A stretch of 30,849 bases of DNA from JAAYBT01 sp964404395 (GTDB taxonomy: Bacteria; Bacillota; Clostridia; Acetivibrionales; DTU013). Within the stretch, counting starts at the first letter, position 1; every line of letters starts with the position of its first letter. The notes beneath the pieces were generated by a model that was not told the origin of the DNA, ran no database searches, and worked only from the letters and a program-made list of their open reading frames with translations. Below, one piece after another: positions 9,039 to 17,811 of this stretch. The translations under genes and the position numbers were made by a program. The DNA is taken from NCBI GenBank assembly GCA_964404395.1, contig CAYOKA010000011.1, positions 1 through 30,849 on the forward strand, given 5' to 3'.

Positions 9039-10130
9039 TCATAGCATTTCCCCCTGTACAAATGCATCCGGTCGCTCACAGATGCTCTTCAGCTCATAAT
9101 GCCTGCCATCGTATGATGCATCATGGAAACCCTGAATAATATCAAGTATGTGGTATGCCATGTCCCCATTCGCCCTGTTTTTTCTGCCTGTTATTATTGC
9201 ATAAGCCATATCTGCAACACCTATACCACGGCTGTTTTCATCATAGCCAAACAACAGTGGGATCTCTTTCCACTCGCTATGTCGATGTGCGCGATATAAT
9301 ACCGGACCTTCAAAGGTATTGGGGTCAGGCACCGACAAAGAGCCTTCGCTGCCATGTATCTCAATGTGGGGAAGATTAGCACTCCATATGTCAAAGCTGG
9401 TAATGACTGTAGCCACTGCTCCATTATCAAAATCCAGTATCCCTGTAACATGAGTGGGCACCTCTACATCGATAATCTTCCCAAACTTCGGCTCGCTGGT
9501 AATGATTCTCTTAGGAAAGGATATCCTCACGGAGCCGGTAAGCCGTTTAACAGGTCCAAGCAGTGAAACAAGTGATGTCAGGTAATAAGGCCCCATATCA
9601 AACATTGGGCCGCCGCCCAACTGGTAATAGAATTCCGGTGAAGGATGCCAGCTCTCATGCCCATGACAGCTCATAAAAGCAGTAGCTGCCACCGGTTCAC
9701 CTATCCAGCCGTCATCCATGAGCTTCCTGCAGGTCTGCAGTCCGCCACCCAAAAATGTATCCGGTGCGCAGCCAACCAACAAGCCCTTTTCTTTAGCCAG
9801 GTCCAGGACTTTTTTGCCATCCTCTCTTGTTATTGCAAGGGGTTTTTCACAATGCACATGCTTACCCGCCCTCAATGCAGCAAGATTAACCTGCGTATGA
9901 GCCGCAGGAATAGTCAGATTGACAACAATCCTAATTTCGGGATCAGCAAGCAATTCCTCTACAGAGCAGGCCTTCGGCACATTGAACTCTTTAGCCCTTT
10001 CTTCAGCCCGCCCGGGAATAATGTCAGCGCATGCTACTACCTCAGTTATCTGAAATACCTGGGTCAGGTTTCTAAAATAAATCCCACTGATATTTCCACA
10101 GCCAATGATTCCAACTTTTATCTTCTCCAA
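9039..10130 (-). CDS. Gfo/Idh/MocA-family NAD(P)-dependent oxidoreductase
   Basis: A 363-residue protein. The N-terminal Rossmann fold has the dinucleotide loop GIIGCGNISG (residues 7-16). The family signature CEKPLA (94-99) carries the conserved Glu-Lys-Pro. The C-terminal half is the alpha/beta substrate-binding domain. Such enzymes oxidise or reduce sugars, inositols or their derivatives, and the substrate cannot be fixed here. The start is TTG, with GGTGAG close upstream and GAGGAAAG further away. It lies 30 bases after the ThuA-like gene and 136 bases before lacI, so ThuA and this enzyme probably form a two-gene unit. ThuA with Gfo/Idh/MocA is a recurring pair in carbohydrate clusters. 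Confidence 0.92.
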   Translation of the reverse strand: MEKIKVGIIGCGNISGIYFRNLTQVFQITEVVACADIIPGRAEERAKEFNVPKACSVEELLADPEIRIVVNLTIPAAHTQVNLAALRAGKHVHCEKPLAITREDGKKVLDLAKEKGLLVGCAPDTFLGGGLQTCRKLMDDGWIGEPVAATAFMSCHGHESWHPSPEFYYQLGGGPMFDMGPYYLTSLVSLLGPVKRLTGSVRISFPKRIITSEPKFGKIIDVEVPTHVTGILDFDNGAVATVITSFDIWSANLPHIEIHGSEGSLSVPDPNTFEGPVLYRAHRHSEWKEIPLLFGYDENSRGIGVADMAYAIITGRKNRANGDMAYHILDIIQGFHDASYDGRHYELKSICERPDAFVQGEML

Positions 10131-10160
10131 TCTCGCTCACCACTTTCCTCGTTTATATCG

Positions 10161-10880
10161 TTAAAACATTTTAGCTTCACTCCTGTAAACATCTGCACTA
10201 AGACCGTCCCTTATAGCAATGTCCTTCCCCTCAGCTGCCCACAGGAACCCTCTTCTCATCAACTCCAGCGCAGCGGGAATGTCGAAAACGTCTGCATGAT
10301 GCCCAAGAGAATTGTAAAACACACGGCCATGTCCCCATTTCTTGGTCCATACTACAGGAACATCCACCTGCCCATTTGAAGCATGATACCAGTTCACTAC
10401 AGGGAAACGTGTAGTCGCCAGCACCTCAATAGCAGGATCCACGTGAACATAGTATTGTTCACTCTTAACCGCAAAATCCTCTATCCCTTCACCAATAGGG
10501 CTTGATGATTGTCGAATGTTTACCATATATTCAACTCCATCTCCTCCGGGATGCGACACCCACTGACCTCCTGTCATAAACTGCCACTCTACACTTTCGC
10601 GGAAGGAATCGCACATTCCCCCGTGGCATCCTACAATGCCTACACCTGATGCAACCGCCTCAATGACGGGCTTCACCTGTCCGCCGCCAATTTCGCCCAT
10701 CGTCCACACCGGAACAATCAGATGCAGCGACATCAGCTTTTCCACATCCAAAAAGGAATCCAGAGTATCGCTAACCTCTACCTCAAAATTTTCCTTGACC
10801 AGGACGCTACGAAACACCTCAGATACCTGCACCGGTTCGTGCCCGTCCCAGCCGCCATGTACTATCAATGCTTTTCTCAC
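10161..10880 (-). CDS. ThuA-like (trehalose utilisation) domain protein
   Basis: A 239-residue cytoplasmic protein with a class-I glutamine-amidotransferase-like fold. It starts with ALIVHGGWDGHE and contains the GCHGGMCDSF segment (near residue 84) and a C-terminal GHGRVFYNSLGHH segment, all typical of the ThuA family. The start is GTG with GGAGG 7 bases upstream. The exact reaction of ThuA proteins is poorly defined; members are linked to disaccharide oxidation with Gfo/Idh/MocA dehydrogenases, and one such enzyme is encoded immediately downstream. A role in modifying the same sugar as that dehydrogenase is inference from this pairing. Confidence 0.85.
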   Translation of the reverse strand: MRKALIVHGGWDGHEPVQVSEVFRSVLVKENFEVEVSDTLDSFLDVEKLMSLHLIVPVWTMGEIGGGQVKPVIEAVASGVGIVGCHGGMCDSFRESVEWQFMTGGQWVSHPGGDGVEYMVNIRQSSSPIGEGIEDFAVKSEQYYVHVDPAIEVLATTRFPVVNWYHASNGQVDVPVVWTKKWGHGRVFYNSLGHHADVFDIPAALELMRRGFLWAAEGKDIAIRDGLSADVYRSEAKMF

Positions 10881-10922
10881 GGTTTGTCCTCCATTTAAGT
10901 GAATATATTACATAATACATAG

Positions 10923-10928
10923 ATTATA
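10923..10928 (-). promoter_or_regulatory. Possible -10 box for the ThuA/oxidoreductase pair
   Basis: A perfect TATAAT on the minus strand lies 43 bases before the GTG start of the ThuA-like gene. No convincing -35 hexamer is at the right distance, so this may be an activator-dependent or weak promoter. The remaining bases between the ThuA-like gene and the tRNA terminator (10929-11062) are AT-rich, and I see no gene in them. Confidence 0.35.
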
Positions 10929-11062
10929 ATACATAAATATTCTGAGAATCTCTCCATTTTATACTTTGTTATGGTCATTTTTTGCTCTATGCTCTATTTA
11001 TATAAGGAAGGCTTTTGCGATATTATCTTATTATAAGGCATTATGATTTTGATAAAATAATC

Positions 11063-11095
11063 AAAGCGGAAGGTAACTTATCTACCTTCCGCTTT
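11063..11095 (-). terminator. Terminator of the tRNA-His transcript
   Basis: A perfect 13-bp inverted repeat (11063-11075 and 11083-11095) with a 7-base loop lies 2 bases beyond the CCA end of tRNA-His. On the minus strand it runs into TTTGATTATTTTA, a moderately T-rich tail. The stem ends in AAA/TTT, so it could act in either direction. Confidence 0.8.
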
Positions 11096-11097
11096 TA

Positions 11098-11175
11098 TGG
11101 GGTGAACTATGGGAATCGAACCCACGACCTCCAGGGCCACAACCTGGCGCTCTAACCAACTGAGCTAAGCCCACC
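11098..11175 (-). tRNA. tRNA-His (GTG anticodon)
   Basis: The minus strand folds into a complete cloverleaf. The acceptor GTGGGCT pairs with AGTTCAC, the D arm is GCTC/GAGC, the anticodon stem CCAGG/CCTGG encloses the loop TTGTGGC with anticodon GTG, and the T arm contains GGTTCGAATCC. The extra 5' G (position -1, base 11175) opposite discriminator C73 (base 11101) is the hallmark of tRNA-His. The CCA end is encoded (11100-11098). It stands alone, with its own promoter and terminator. Confidence 0.97.
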
Positions 11176-11196
11176 ACAGTAATAAAGACATATGCT

Positions 11197-11225
11197 ATTT
11201 TAAGACACAGCACCACTTTTGTCAA
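11197..11225 (-). promoter_or_regulatory. tRNA-His promoter
   Basis: On the minus strand TTGACA (11225-11220), a 17-base spacer and TAAAAT (11202-11197) lie 22 bases before the tRNA. This is a strong sigma-A-type promoter placed just downstream of the nadE stop codon. Confidence 0.85.
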
Positions 11226-11255
11226 GTGGGCCTTTTGTCAAGGATTTTTACCCTA

Positions 11256-13259
11256 TCATTCCAGCTCCTTAAGCCACACTCCTGCATCTGCATCGCTTGG
11301 CATGCGCCAGTCTCCCCTCGGGGAAAGGCTGATAGAGCCGACCTTTGGGCCGTCCGGTAGACAGGTGCGCTTAAACTGCTGCGAGAAAAATCGCCTGCAA
11401 AATAGTTTCAGCCATTTCACAATTTCCTCAGCTTCGTATTTGTCTCCAAATGCATGCTTTGCAAGAAATAGCAGTTTTCGCGGCGGCGCACCGTACCTCA
11501 GCATATTGTAAATGAAAAAATCATGCAATTCATATGGTCCAATAATATCCTCTGTCTTTTGCTGTATCCCGCCATTATTGTCAGGCGGCAGCAGCTCAGG
11601 GGTAATCGGGGTGTCAGCTATCTGCAATAGAAGCTCTGCCGTCGCTCCCACAGCCAAATTGTCCGCAGCCCAGCGCACCAGATACATAACAAGAGTCTTT
11701 GGGATACTGCAGTTAACCGAATACATGGACATGTGATCCCCATTATATGTGCACCATCCCAAAGCCAGCTCTGAAAGGTCTCCGGTGCCTATTACAAGGC
11801 CGCCCTGCTTGTTTGCAATATCCATTAGGATCTGCGTGCGTTCTCTTGCCTGCACGTTCTCATAGGTAACATCATGGACATCAGGGTCATGTCCGATGTC
11901 TTCAAAATGCTGCAGGCATGCCTGTTTTATATCAATCTCACGAAGCTGTGCTCCAAAGGATTCAATCAAGCGTATTGCGTGTTCATATGTGGCATTTGTC
12001 GTCCCGAAGCCGGGCATCGTAATCGCTGTTATATTTTCTCTGGGTATACCAAGTATATCAAAGGTTTTTACAGTGACAATCAATGCCAGCGTAGAGTCCA
12101 ATCCGCCGGAGATACCCAGTACAGCATTCTTTATGCCGGTATGCACCAATCTTTTGCCAAGCCCGGCTGTTTGGATATCAAATATCTCCCTGCATCGAAT
12201 ATCTCTTATTGCCTTGTCCGATGGCACAAAGGGATGTGGGTCGACAGGCCTGTGCAGCTTCTTATGGACTCCTCCGCCCTTCGCCTGCTCCTTGCTATCC
12301 TCTTCAAAGCCAAGGCTGCAAAGCTTAAATGGAACTTTACTAAAGCTCCGCTCAGGGATGTTTTCCATAAAGCTGGTGTTCTTAATCCTGTAGTTGCGTA
12401 GCTTCTGCACATCTATTTCGCTAATAAGTAAATGTCCTTTTCTCAAAAACCTTTCAGATTCACTGAGCATCTCTCCGTTTTCGGCAATCATTGCATGCCC
12501 ACCAAATACAAGATCTGTCGTAGATTCATCCACCCCCGACGATGTATAGATGTAGCCTGCCGAGCATTTGCCGGACTGTAGCCTTACCAGCTCCCGCCTA
12601 TATTCTGACTTTCCTATGAGCTCATTGCTGGCTGAAAGATTGAAAAGTATTACTGCGCCGGCTATTGCCTGATATGAACTTGGAGAAATCGGAGCCCACA
12701 GGTTTTCGCAAATCTCAATTCCAAAACACACCGATTCTGGACCATCCGATTCAAACAAGAGGTCAGTACCAAATGGGATGTCGCTTTCGAAAGGGATGTC
12801 CTTATCTAAAAAACTGACTATATCAAAAAGCCTAATCGTCTTATCCGCAGCCTGAGCACCTGATGCGAACCAGCGCTCCTCATAAAATTCTCTGTAGCCG
12901 GGAATATATATTTTCGGAACAATGCCTAGAACCCTGCCCTTTTGCAGCACAGCCGCGCAATTGAAAAGCTGATCATTCACATGCAGGGGCAGCCCGATAA
13001 TAGCCGTGATATTCAAGGCTTTTGTGCTTTCTGCTACCCTCAAGAGCTCCTCAACAGACTTGGTCAGAAGCAGGTTTTGTTGAAACAAATCGCCGCAGGT
13101 ATAGCCTGTCAATGACAGCTCAGGAAAGACTATCAGCTGAGTAGCCGAGTCATCCGCCTCTTTTATCATCTCTATAATCCTGTCCGCATTATAGCTGCAG
13201 TTAGCCACCTTCAATTCCGGTACTGCTGCGGCAACTCTCACAAATCCGTAATCCATCAT
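11256..13259 (-). CDS. nadE: Glutamine-dependent NAD+ synthetase
   Basis: A 667-residue two-domain enzyme. The N-terminal nitrilase-type glutaminase (about 1-290) shows its catalytic triad: Glu47 (FPELSLTGY), Lys116 (VPKIYIPGY) and Cys184 (GIEICENLW). The C-terminal ATP-pyrophosphatase domain starts with the P-loop SGGLDS (384-389). The enzyme hydrolyses glutamine and channels ammonia to amidate nicotinic acid adenine dinucleotide to NAD+. The length fits the long bacterial form. GGAGG lies 9 bases before the first of two adjacent ATG codons, which was taken as the start. It is separated from valS by a REP-like repeat patch, and no clear promoter is visible directly upstream. Confidence 0.96.
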   Translation of the reverse strand: MMDYGFVRVAAAVPELKVANCSYNADRIIEMIKEADDSATQLIVFPELSLTGYTCGDLFQQNLLLTKSVEELLRVAESTKALNITAIIGLPLHVNDQLFNCAAVLQKGRVLGIVPKIYIPGYREFYEERWFASGAQAADKTIRLFDIVSFLDKDIPFESDIPFGTDLLFESDGPESVCFGIEICENLWAPISPSSYQAIAGAVILFNLSASNELIGKSEYRRELVRLQSGKCSAGYIYTSSGVDESTTDLVFGGHAMIAENGEMLSESERFLRKGHLLISEIDVQKLRNYRIKNTSFMENIPERSFSKVPFKLCSLGFEEDSKEQAKGGGVHKKLHRPVDPHPFVPSDKAIRDIRCREIFDIQTAGLGKRLVHTGIKNAVLGISGGLDSTLALIVTVKTFDILGIPRENITAITMPGFGTTNATYEHAIRLIESFGAQLREIDIKQACLQHFEDIGHDPDVHDVTYENVQARERTQILMDIANKQGGLVIGTGDLSELALGWCTYNGDHMSMYSVNCSIPKTLVMYLVRWAADNLAVGATAELLLQIADTPITPELLPPDNNGGIQQKTEDIIGPYELHDFFIYNMLRYGAPPRKLLFLAKHAFGDKYEAEEIVKWLKLFCRRFFSQQFKRTCLPDGPKVGSISLSPRGDWRMPSDADAGVWLKELE

Positions 13260-13372
13260 CCGCCACTTCCTCCCTGCTTCGCGTCGAAAACTCTATCCTA
13301 ACCTCTGCCCTCCAGCCTCTAACCTCTAGCTTGTAGGTGGACATTCCTCTTTCTCCGGGGACAATCCTCGCT

Positions 13373-13543
13373 GGGGACATTTCTCGCTGGGGACATTTCT
13401 CGCTATGGTATTTGAAGAAGTGTCCCCTTACATTTGAAGAAGTGTCCCCTTACATTATATCACATCGCCGTTTGGTATCTGTAGGAGTGTCCCCCGTACA
13501 TTTAGGGGACATTTCTAGTTATGGTATTTGAAGAAGTGTCCCC
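13373..13543. repeat. REP-like palindromes and direct repeats (GGGGACA family)
   Basis: Two 39-bp imperfect palindromes, 13389-13427 and 13505-13543, each have arms GGGGACATTTCT and AGAAGTGTCCCC (11 of 12 pairs) around a 15-base loop sharing TATGGTATTTGA. Extra half-sites lie at 13373-13384 (left arm) and 13438-13449 (right arm). A degenerate CTAACCTCT-type repeat lies nearby at about 13297-13330. The patch fills the gap between valS and nadE and holds no gene. It resembles REP elements mobilised by Y1-type (RAYT) transposases, by inference. Confidence 0.8.
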
Positions 13544-13555
13544 TTACATTATACA

Positions 13556-16204
13556 TCACTTTTTTAAGCTGCTGATGCGTTCCAACAGTTTTTCGTACAT
13601 TTCGGCATATTTAGCCTTCTTGGCTCGTTCCCCCTCGACTACTTCCGCCGGAGCCTTAGCCACAAAGCCTGCATTATTTAGCTTACCCTCGACCCTTTCA
13701 AGCTCCTTCTCCAGATTAGCCTTTTCCTTCTCAAGCCTCTCTATTTCCTTCTCTATATCCACCAGGTCCTCCAGCGGTATATATATCTCGGCACCCGGAA
13801 TCACTGCTGTCACCGCATCAACCGGTATGCCGGACTTATCCTGCTGCACCGAAATTCCCGAGGCTCCCGCCAGGCGTTCAAAGAGCCTTCTCCCTCTGCT
13901 CAAGACCTGACCATTAGCTGCTCCAGACACGAAAATCAGCTTATTCTTCCTTGATGCCGGCACGTTCATCTCCGCTTTGATATTTCTAACCGACTTAATG
14001 GCATCCATTATCAGCTGCATTTCCTTTTGCGCATCAGGGAAGTACAGGCTCTCGTCATATTTAGGCCATGCGGAGATCATTATGCTTTCATCCTCATTAA
14101 TCAAATGCCTGTAGATCTCCTCTGTGACAAAGGGCATGTAAGGATGTAGCAGCTTCATTGCATTGCCAAGCACATAGTTTAAGGTCCACTGTGCTTCCAG
14201 TCTTGTGCCGTCCTCCCTGTCAAAGAGCCTTGGTTTGACGAGCTCTATATACCAGTCACAAAACTCATCCCATATAAATTCGTATATTTTCTGCAGGGCA
14301 ATGCCCAACTCGTAGTTCTCAAGATTCTCAGTCACTTCAGCAATTACGCTGTTAAGCCTGCTCAATATCCATTTATCAGATGCAGTAAATCTAGCCCTGT
14401 CAACGCCGCTAAAATCAACATTTTCGTCAAAATTCATTAAGACAAAGCGGGTAGCATTCCAAATCTTATTGGCAAAGTTTCTGCTGGATTCCACCTTTTC
14501 GGTTGAAAAACGAAGGTCATGTCCCGGAGAGCTGCCAATAGTAAGTGCAAAACGCAGCGCGTCGGTACCATACTCGGCTATCACTTCCAGGGGATCAATG
14601 CCGTTGCCAAGAGACTTGCTCATTTTCCTGCCCTGGGCATCCCTTACGATGCCGTGTATGAACACGTGGGAAAAGGGCTCCTTACCCATCTGTTCCAGCC
14701 CTGAGAAAATCATCCTTGCTACCCAGAAGAATATAATGTCATAGCCGGTAACAAGTACGCTGGTTGGGTAAAAATACTCAAGATCCTCCGTTTTATCCGG
14801 CCAGCCCAAGGTTGAAAAAGGCCAGAGAGCCGAGCTGAACCAGGTATCAAGCGTATCGGGATCCTGTTCAATCTTTGATCCGCCGCACTTTGTACAAGCT
14901 TCCGGGAGATCCCGACCCACCATAGTGTTTCCGCATTCCAGGCAATAATATGCCGGTATGCGGTGTCCCCACCACAACTGCCTTGATATGCACCAGTCCT
15001 GGATGTTCTCCATCCAGTTAAAATATATCTTTGAGAACCTCTCCGGTACAAACTTAACAGTACCATTTCTTACAACATCCATTGCAGGCTCCGCCAGAGG
15101 CTTCATCTTTACGAACCACTGCCTTGACATGATTGGTTCGATAACCGTATCACATCTGTAGCAGGCGCCAACATTGTGCTTGTGAGCCTCTACTTTCACC
15201 AGCAGGTCCAGCTCCTCCAAATCCTTAACAATCTGCTTCCTTGCCTCATATCTGTCCATGCCGGCATACTTGCCTGCCGCTTCGTTCATTTTTGCTTCAT
15301 CGTCCATAACCCTGATCTGCTCCAGATTGTGCCTCAGCCCAACCTCAAAGTCATTTGGATCGTGGGCAGGCGTAATCTTTACTGCACCGGTGCCAAACTC
15401 CTTATCCACATAGGAGTCTGCTATAATTGGAATTTCTCTGTTCATCAGAGGCAATATGACTGTCTTTCCTATTAGCTCGGCGTACCTTTCATCCTCGGGG
15501 TTAACTGCCACAGCAGTATCTCCCAGCATGGTCTCAGGCCTCGTAGTTGCCACGATTATATACCTATCACTGTCCTTAATGGGATATTTGACGTGCCAGA
15601 AGTTGCCATCCTTCTCCTCATACTCAACCTCAGCATCTGAGATGGAGGTTTGACACTTGGGACACCAGTTGATAATGCGGTCTCCTCTGTATATCAGTCC
15701 TTTGTCGTATAGTTTTATGAAAACCTCAGTAACTGCTTTTGACAGACCCGCGTCCATAGTAAACCTTTCCCGCTCCCAGTCACAGGAGCTGCCGAGCTTT
15801 TTCAGCTGCTCAACAATCCTTCCACCATAGACTCTCTTCCATTCCCAGGCTCTTTCAAGGAATTTTTCTCTGCCGATTTCCTCCTTCGTAATGCCCTCTT
15901 CGGCCATGGCTTCAACGATTTTGGCCTCTGTGGCTATGCTGGCATGATCGGTACCGGGCAGCCACAGTACACAATAGCCCTGCATCCTTCTCCAACGTAT
16001 CAGGATGTCCTGCAATGTATTGTCAAGGGCATGCCCCATATGAAGCTGGCCTGTAATGTTGGGCGGCGGAATTACTATCGTGAAAGGCTTCTTGCTTTTA
16101 TCCGGCTTGGCATGAAAGTAACCCTTTTCCATCCATTCCTTATACAACCGGTCCTCCACCTGCCCCGGATCGTAAGTCTTCGCCAAATTATTAATCTCTT
16201 CCAT
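13556..16204 (-). CDS. valS: Valyl-tRNA synthetase
   Basis: An 882-residue class Ia synthetase of normal length. The HIGH motif appears as HMGH (55-58, after PPPNITGQL) and the KMSKS motif as KMSKS (527-531). The CP1 editing domain lies between them, the anticodon-binding domain follows, and the C-terminal 70 residues form the usual Lys/Glu-rich coiled coil of ValRS. It charges tRNA-Val in the cytoplasm. The ATG is preceded by GGGAGGAG. It is the only gene directly behind a T-box leader whose specifier reads as a valine codon, which confirms the identity. Confidence 0.98.
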   Translation of the reverse strand: MEEINNLAKTYDPGQVEDRLYKEWMEKGYFHAKPDKSKKPFTIVIPPPNITGQLHMGHALDNTLQDILIRWRRMQGYCVLWLPGTDHASIATEAKIVEAMAEEGITKEEIGREKFLERAWEWKRVYGGRIVEQLKKLGSSCDWERERFTMDAGLSKAVTEVFIKLYDKGLIYRGDRIINWCPKCQTSISDAEVEYEEKDGNFWHVKYPIKDSDRYIIVATTRPETMLGDTAVAVNPEDERYAELIGKTVILPLMNREIPIIADSYVDKEFGTGAVKITPAHDPNDFEVGLRHNLEQIRVMDDEAKMNEAAGKYAGMDRYEARKQIVKDLEELDLLVKVEAHKHNVGACYRCDTVIEPIMSRQWFVKMKPLAEPAMDVVRNGTVKFVPERFSKIYFNWMENIQDWCISRQLWWGHRIPAYYCLECGNTMVGRDLPEACTKCGGSKIEQDPDTLDTWFSSALWPFSTLGWPDKTEDLEYFYPTSVLVTGYDIIFFWVARMIFSGLEQMGKEPFSHVFIHGIVRDAQGRKMSKSLGNGIDPLEVIAEYGTDALRFALTIGSSPGHDLRFSTEKVESSRNFANKIWNATRFVLMNFDENVDFSGVDRARFTASDKWILSRLNSVIAEVTENLENYELGIALQKIYEFIWDEFCDWYIELVKPRLFDREDGTRLEAQWTLNYVLGNAMKLLHPYMPFVTEEIYRHLINEDESIMISAWPKYDESLYFPDAQKEMQLIMDAIKSVRNIKAEMNVPASRKNKLIFVSGAANGQVLSRGRRLFERLAGASGISVQQDKSGIPVDAVTAVIPGAEIYIPLEDLVDIEKEIERLEKEKANLEKELERVEGKLNNAGFVAKAPAEVVEGERAKKAKYAEMYEKLLERISSLKK

Positions 16205-16241
16205 TTTCTGCTCCTCCCATTGATTCTTCCTCTATTGCTAG

Positions 16242-16540
16242 AAATAAAAAACCTTCATCCAAAATAATATCATTGGACGAAGGACTATTCTCCGCGGTAC
16301 CACCAACATTCCCCATTGAGTAATCTCTCCGTTGGGGCTGCTTATAGAAATAACGGCTCTTACCGCTGCAGTTCTTCAGAGCATCTGTCCGCACAGATTA
16401 TCTCATGTTTTCCTGCAGAACTCCCGGGCGACCTTCAACGCCATATCCCCGAAAGGTCTCTCAGCCGGTGAACCTTTCTCTCTTTAAGGCCTGTATCGTT
16501 TACTCCTCCCGATCATTGTCTGATCAAAATCTCGTATTTA
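16242..16540 (-). ncRNA. T-box leader (valine) controlling valS
   Basis: On the minus strand the conserved T-box TGGTGGTACCGCGG lies at 16305-16292. A terminator follows: stem 16283-16273 with 16262-16252, one wobble pair in 11, then TTTTTTATTT. Upstream, stem I includes the AGTA-type loop near 16502 and the AGAGAG element near 16480. The specifier loop GAAG-GTC reads the valine codon GTC at 16432-16430. Uncharged tRNA-Val should pair with the T-box and prevent the terminator, turning valS on in valine starvation. Confidence 0.95.
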
Positions 16541-16552
16541 ATTATATATGAT

Positions 16553-16579
16553 ATTATACGAAATAAAAAAATGTGTCAA
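16553..16579 (-). promoter_or_regulatory. valS promoter
   Basis: On the minus strand TTGACA (16579-16574) and TATAAT (16558-16553) are both perfect, but the spacer is 15 bases, shorter than usual. A second TATAAT further downstream is too distant to pair with this -35. Confidence 0.75.
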
Positions 16580-16622
16580 GGGAAAACCGCAGTCTTTTGC
16601 CATCATGCAGATTGCAAATTCT

Positions 16623-16681
16623 CGCTCATACCATACACCGCTCTGTACAGCTCCCGCTACAGCCTTTCGGAAGCTGTGGGT
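16623..16681 (-). pseudogene. Remnant of the rhs peptidoglycan-binding linker
   Basis: Bases 16651-16680 match the start of the linker coding sequence (18531-18561 and its copies) at all but one position, which is a one-base gap. The preceding 16623-16644 resembles the other end of the linker (18339-18360). The two ends are joined with the middle deleted, and no reading frame survives. It lies only 44 bases from the valS -35 box and marks the far edge of the tip array. The flanking bases 16682-16750 show nothing further. Confidence 0.7.
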
Positions 16682-16750
16682 TTCTTTACTCCAGCTTGTA
16701 CTATCGTAACTGCTGCCTATCTCTTATCCAGCTTATCTCATGTTTATATT

Positions 16751-17767
16751 TTACTTAACATCCTCTTTCATTGAGCCATCTATATGTACTCTTGATAGTT
16801 TATGCTCAGAAGTTGCATCCTCGTAATAAATCCATTCCGGAGTTATATTTATATTTGTTACTTTACCTACACTTAACAGAGTACTTTTTTGATCATCAAT
16901 ATCAATCCTGTATAAATTGCCCGAATCGTTAACATTCCTATAATAAATAAAACCATCATAATAATTTAGATAACTGGCTTTATCGTTACATATTTTCTCT
17001 ATAACATTGTCATCTAATCTAAATTTATATATGTTTCTGATATTGGCATCAGTCCAATATATGTTATTATCAGCAATTATAAAATCTGCAATTGTTGCTT
17101 CGGATATTAAGGTTGGATTACTTCCATTCATATTCATTTTGAATAGTTTACCTTCGTCATAATCCTTATAGTATATGGTATCATTTTTTATTATAAATCT
17201 TTCAACCACACAATCTGATAATTTCCGCTCGTCGCTCCCGTCTGTTTTGACTGTGTACATTTTAAACTCATCATCGCTGGTATTAATAAAATAAATTTGA
17301 CCCTCTTCTACAAATAAATTCAATGCAAATTTCTCTGATAATTGAACTTCCTTACCATCGTTTATATTTATTTTATATAATGCACCCGATTCGCCTTCAT
17401 AAAAAAGTCCGACAAAGTAGACCCAATCTCCTTGAACAATTATCTCATCACAAGATATATCGCTTAATTTTGTTTTATTACTCCCATCGATTTTCATTTT
17501 ATACAATTTCCATTCATCCGAAATATTGCTAAAATAAAGCCAATCCTCTTTTTGATACACTAACCCTCTGTTCATAATATTGTTTTGTTGTATTTCTGTT
17601 AAATTACTATTGCTATCATTTGTATCATTTGCATTAGCCGTTGTGCTTGAACTATTACCAGTACTATTGATTGTATTTTCACTGTTGTTGACATTTGCAC
17701 TAATCCCCGTATGAGTATGTGTATTGGCATCTTTGCTGCTACATGAATTCACTAGCAATGTAAGCAT
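16751..17767 (-). CDS. DUF5050-type beta-propeller lipoprotein, candidate immunity protein (start frameshifted)
   Basis: A 338-residue protein made of about six to seven repeats of roughly 40 residues with the pattern YYxNxxDxxxLYKMxxDGSxxxxLS, as in DUF5050 (LDL-receptor-like propeller) proteins. A Ser/Thr/Asn-rich tether covers residues 13-60. The open frame begins inside the signal peptide. An ATG at 17799 behind AGGGG would give a complete lipoprotein signal with lipobox VNSC, but its run of seven A (17796-17790) puts it out of frame; eight A would restore it. The ATG at 17799 lies 13 bases after the M23 tip stop codon, so the two are a coupled pair. A surface lipoprotein suits immunity to a wall peptidase, which is inference. 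Confidence 0.75.
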   Translation of the reverse strand: MLTLLVNSCSSKDANTHTHTGISANVNNSENTINSTGNSSSTTANANDTNDSNSNLTEIQQNNIMNRGLVYQKEDWLYFSNISDEWKLYKMKIDGSNKTKLSDISCDEIIVQGDWVYFVGLFYEGESGALYKININDGKEVQLSEKFALNLFVEEGQIYFINTSDDEFKMYTVKTDGSDERKLSDCVVERFIIKNDTIYYKDYDEGKLFKMNMNGSNPTLISEATIADFIIADNNIYWTDANIRNIYKFRLDDNVIEKICNDKASYLNYYDGFIYYRNVNDSGNLYRIDIDDQKSTLLSVGKVTNINITPEWIYYEDATSEHKLSRVHIDGSMKEDVK

Positions 17768-17811
17768 TAAAACTATTATAAGCAGAATATTTTTTTCATA
17801 ATCCTGTACCC

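Noticed and set aside
9645..10379. 244-codon plus-strand open frame across the oxidoreductase and ThuA genes
   Set aside because: Antisense to two recognisable enzymes, with atypical composition. A shadow frame.
11874..12401. Two overlapping plus-strand frames inside nadE
   Set aside because: Both are antisense to the conserved ATP-binding half of NAD+ synthetase and have no independent support.
13337..13531. 64-codon plus-strand frame over the GGGGACA repeats
   Set aside because: Its protein is just the translation of the REP-like repeats; there is no ribosome site.
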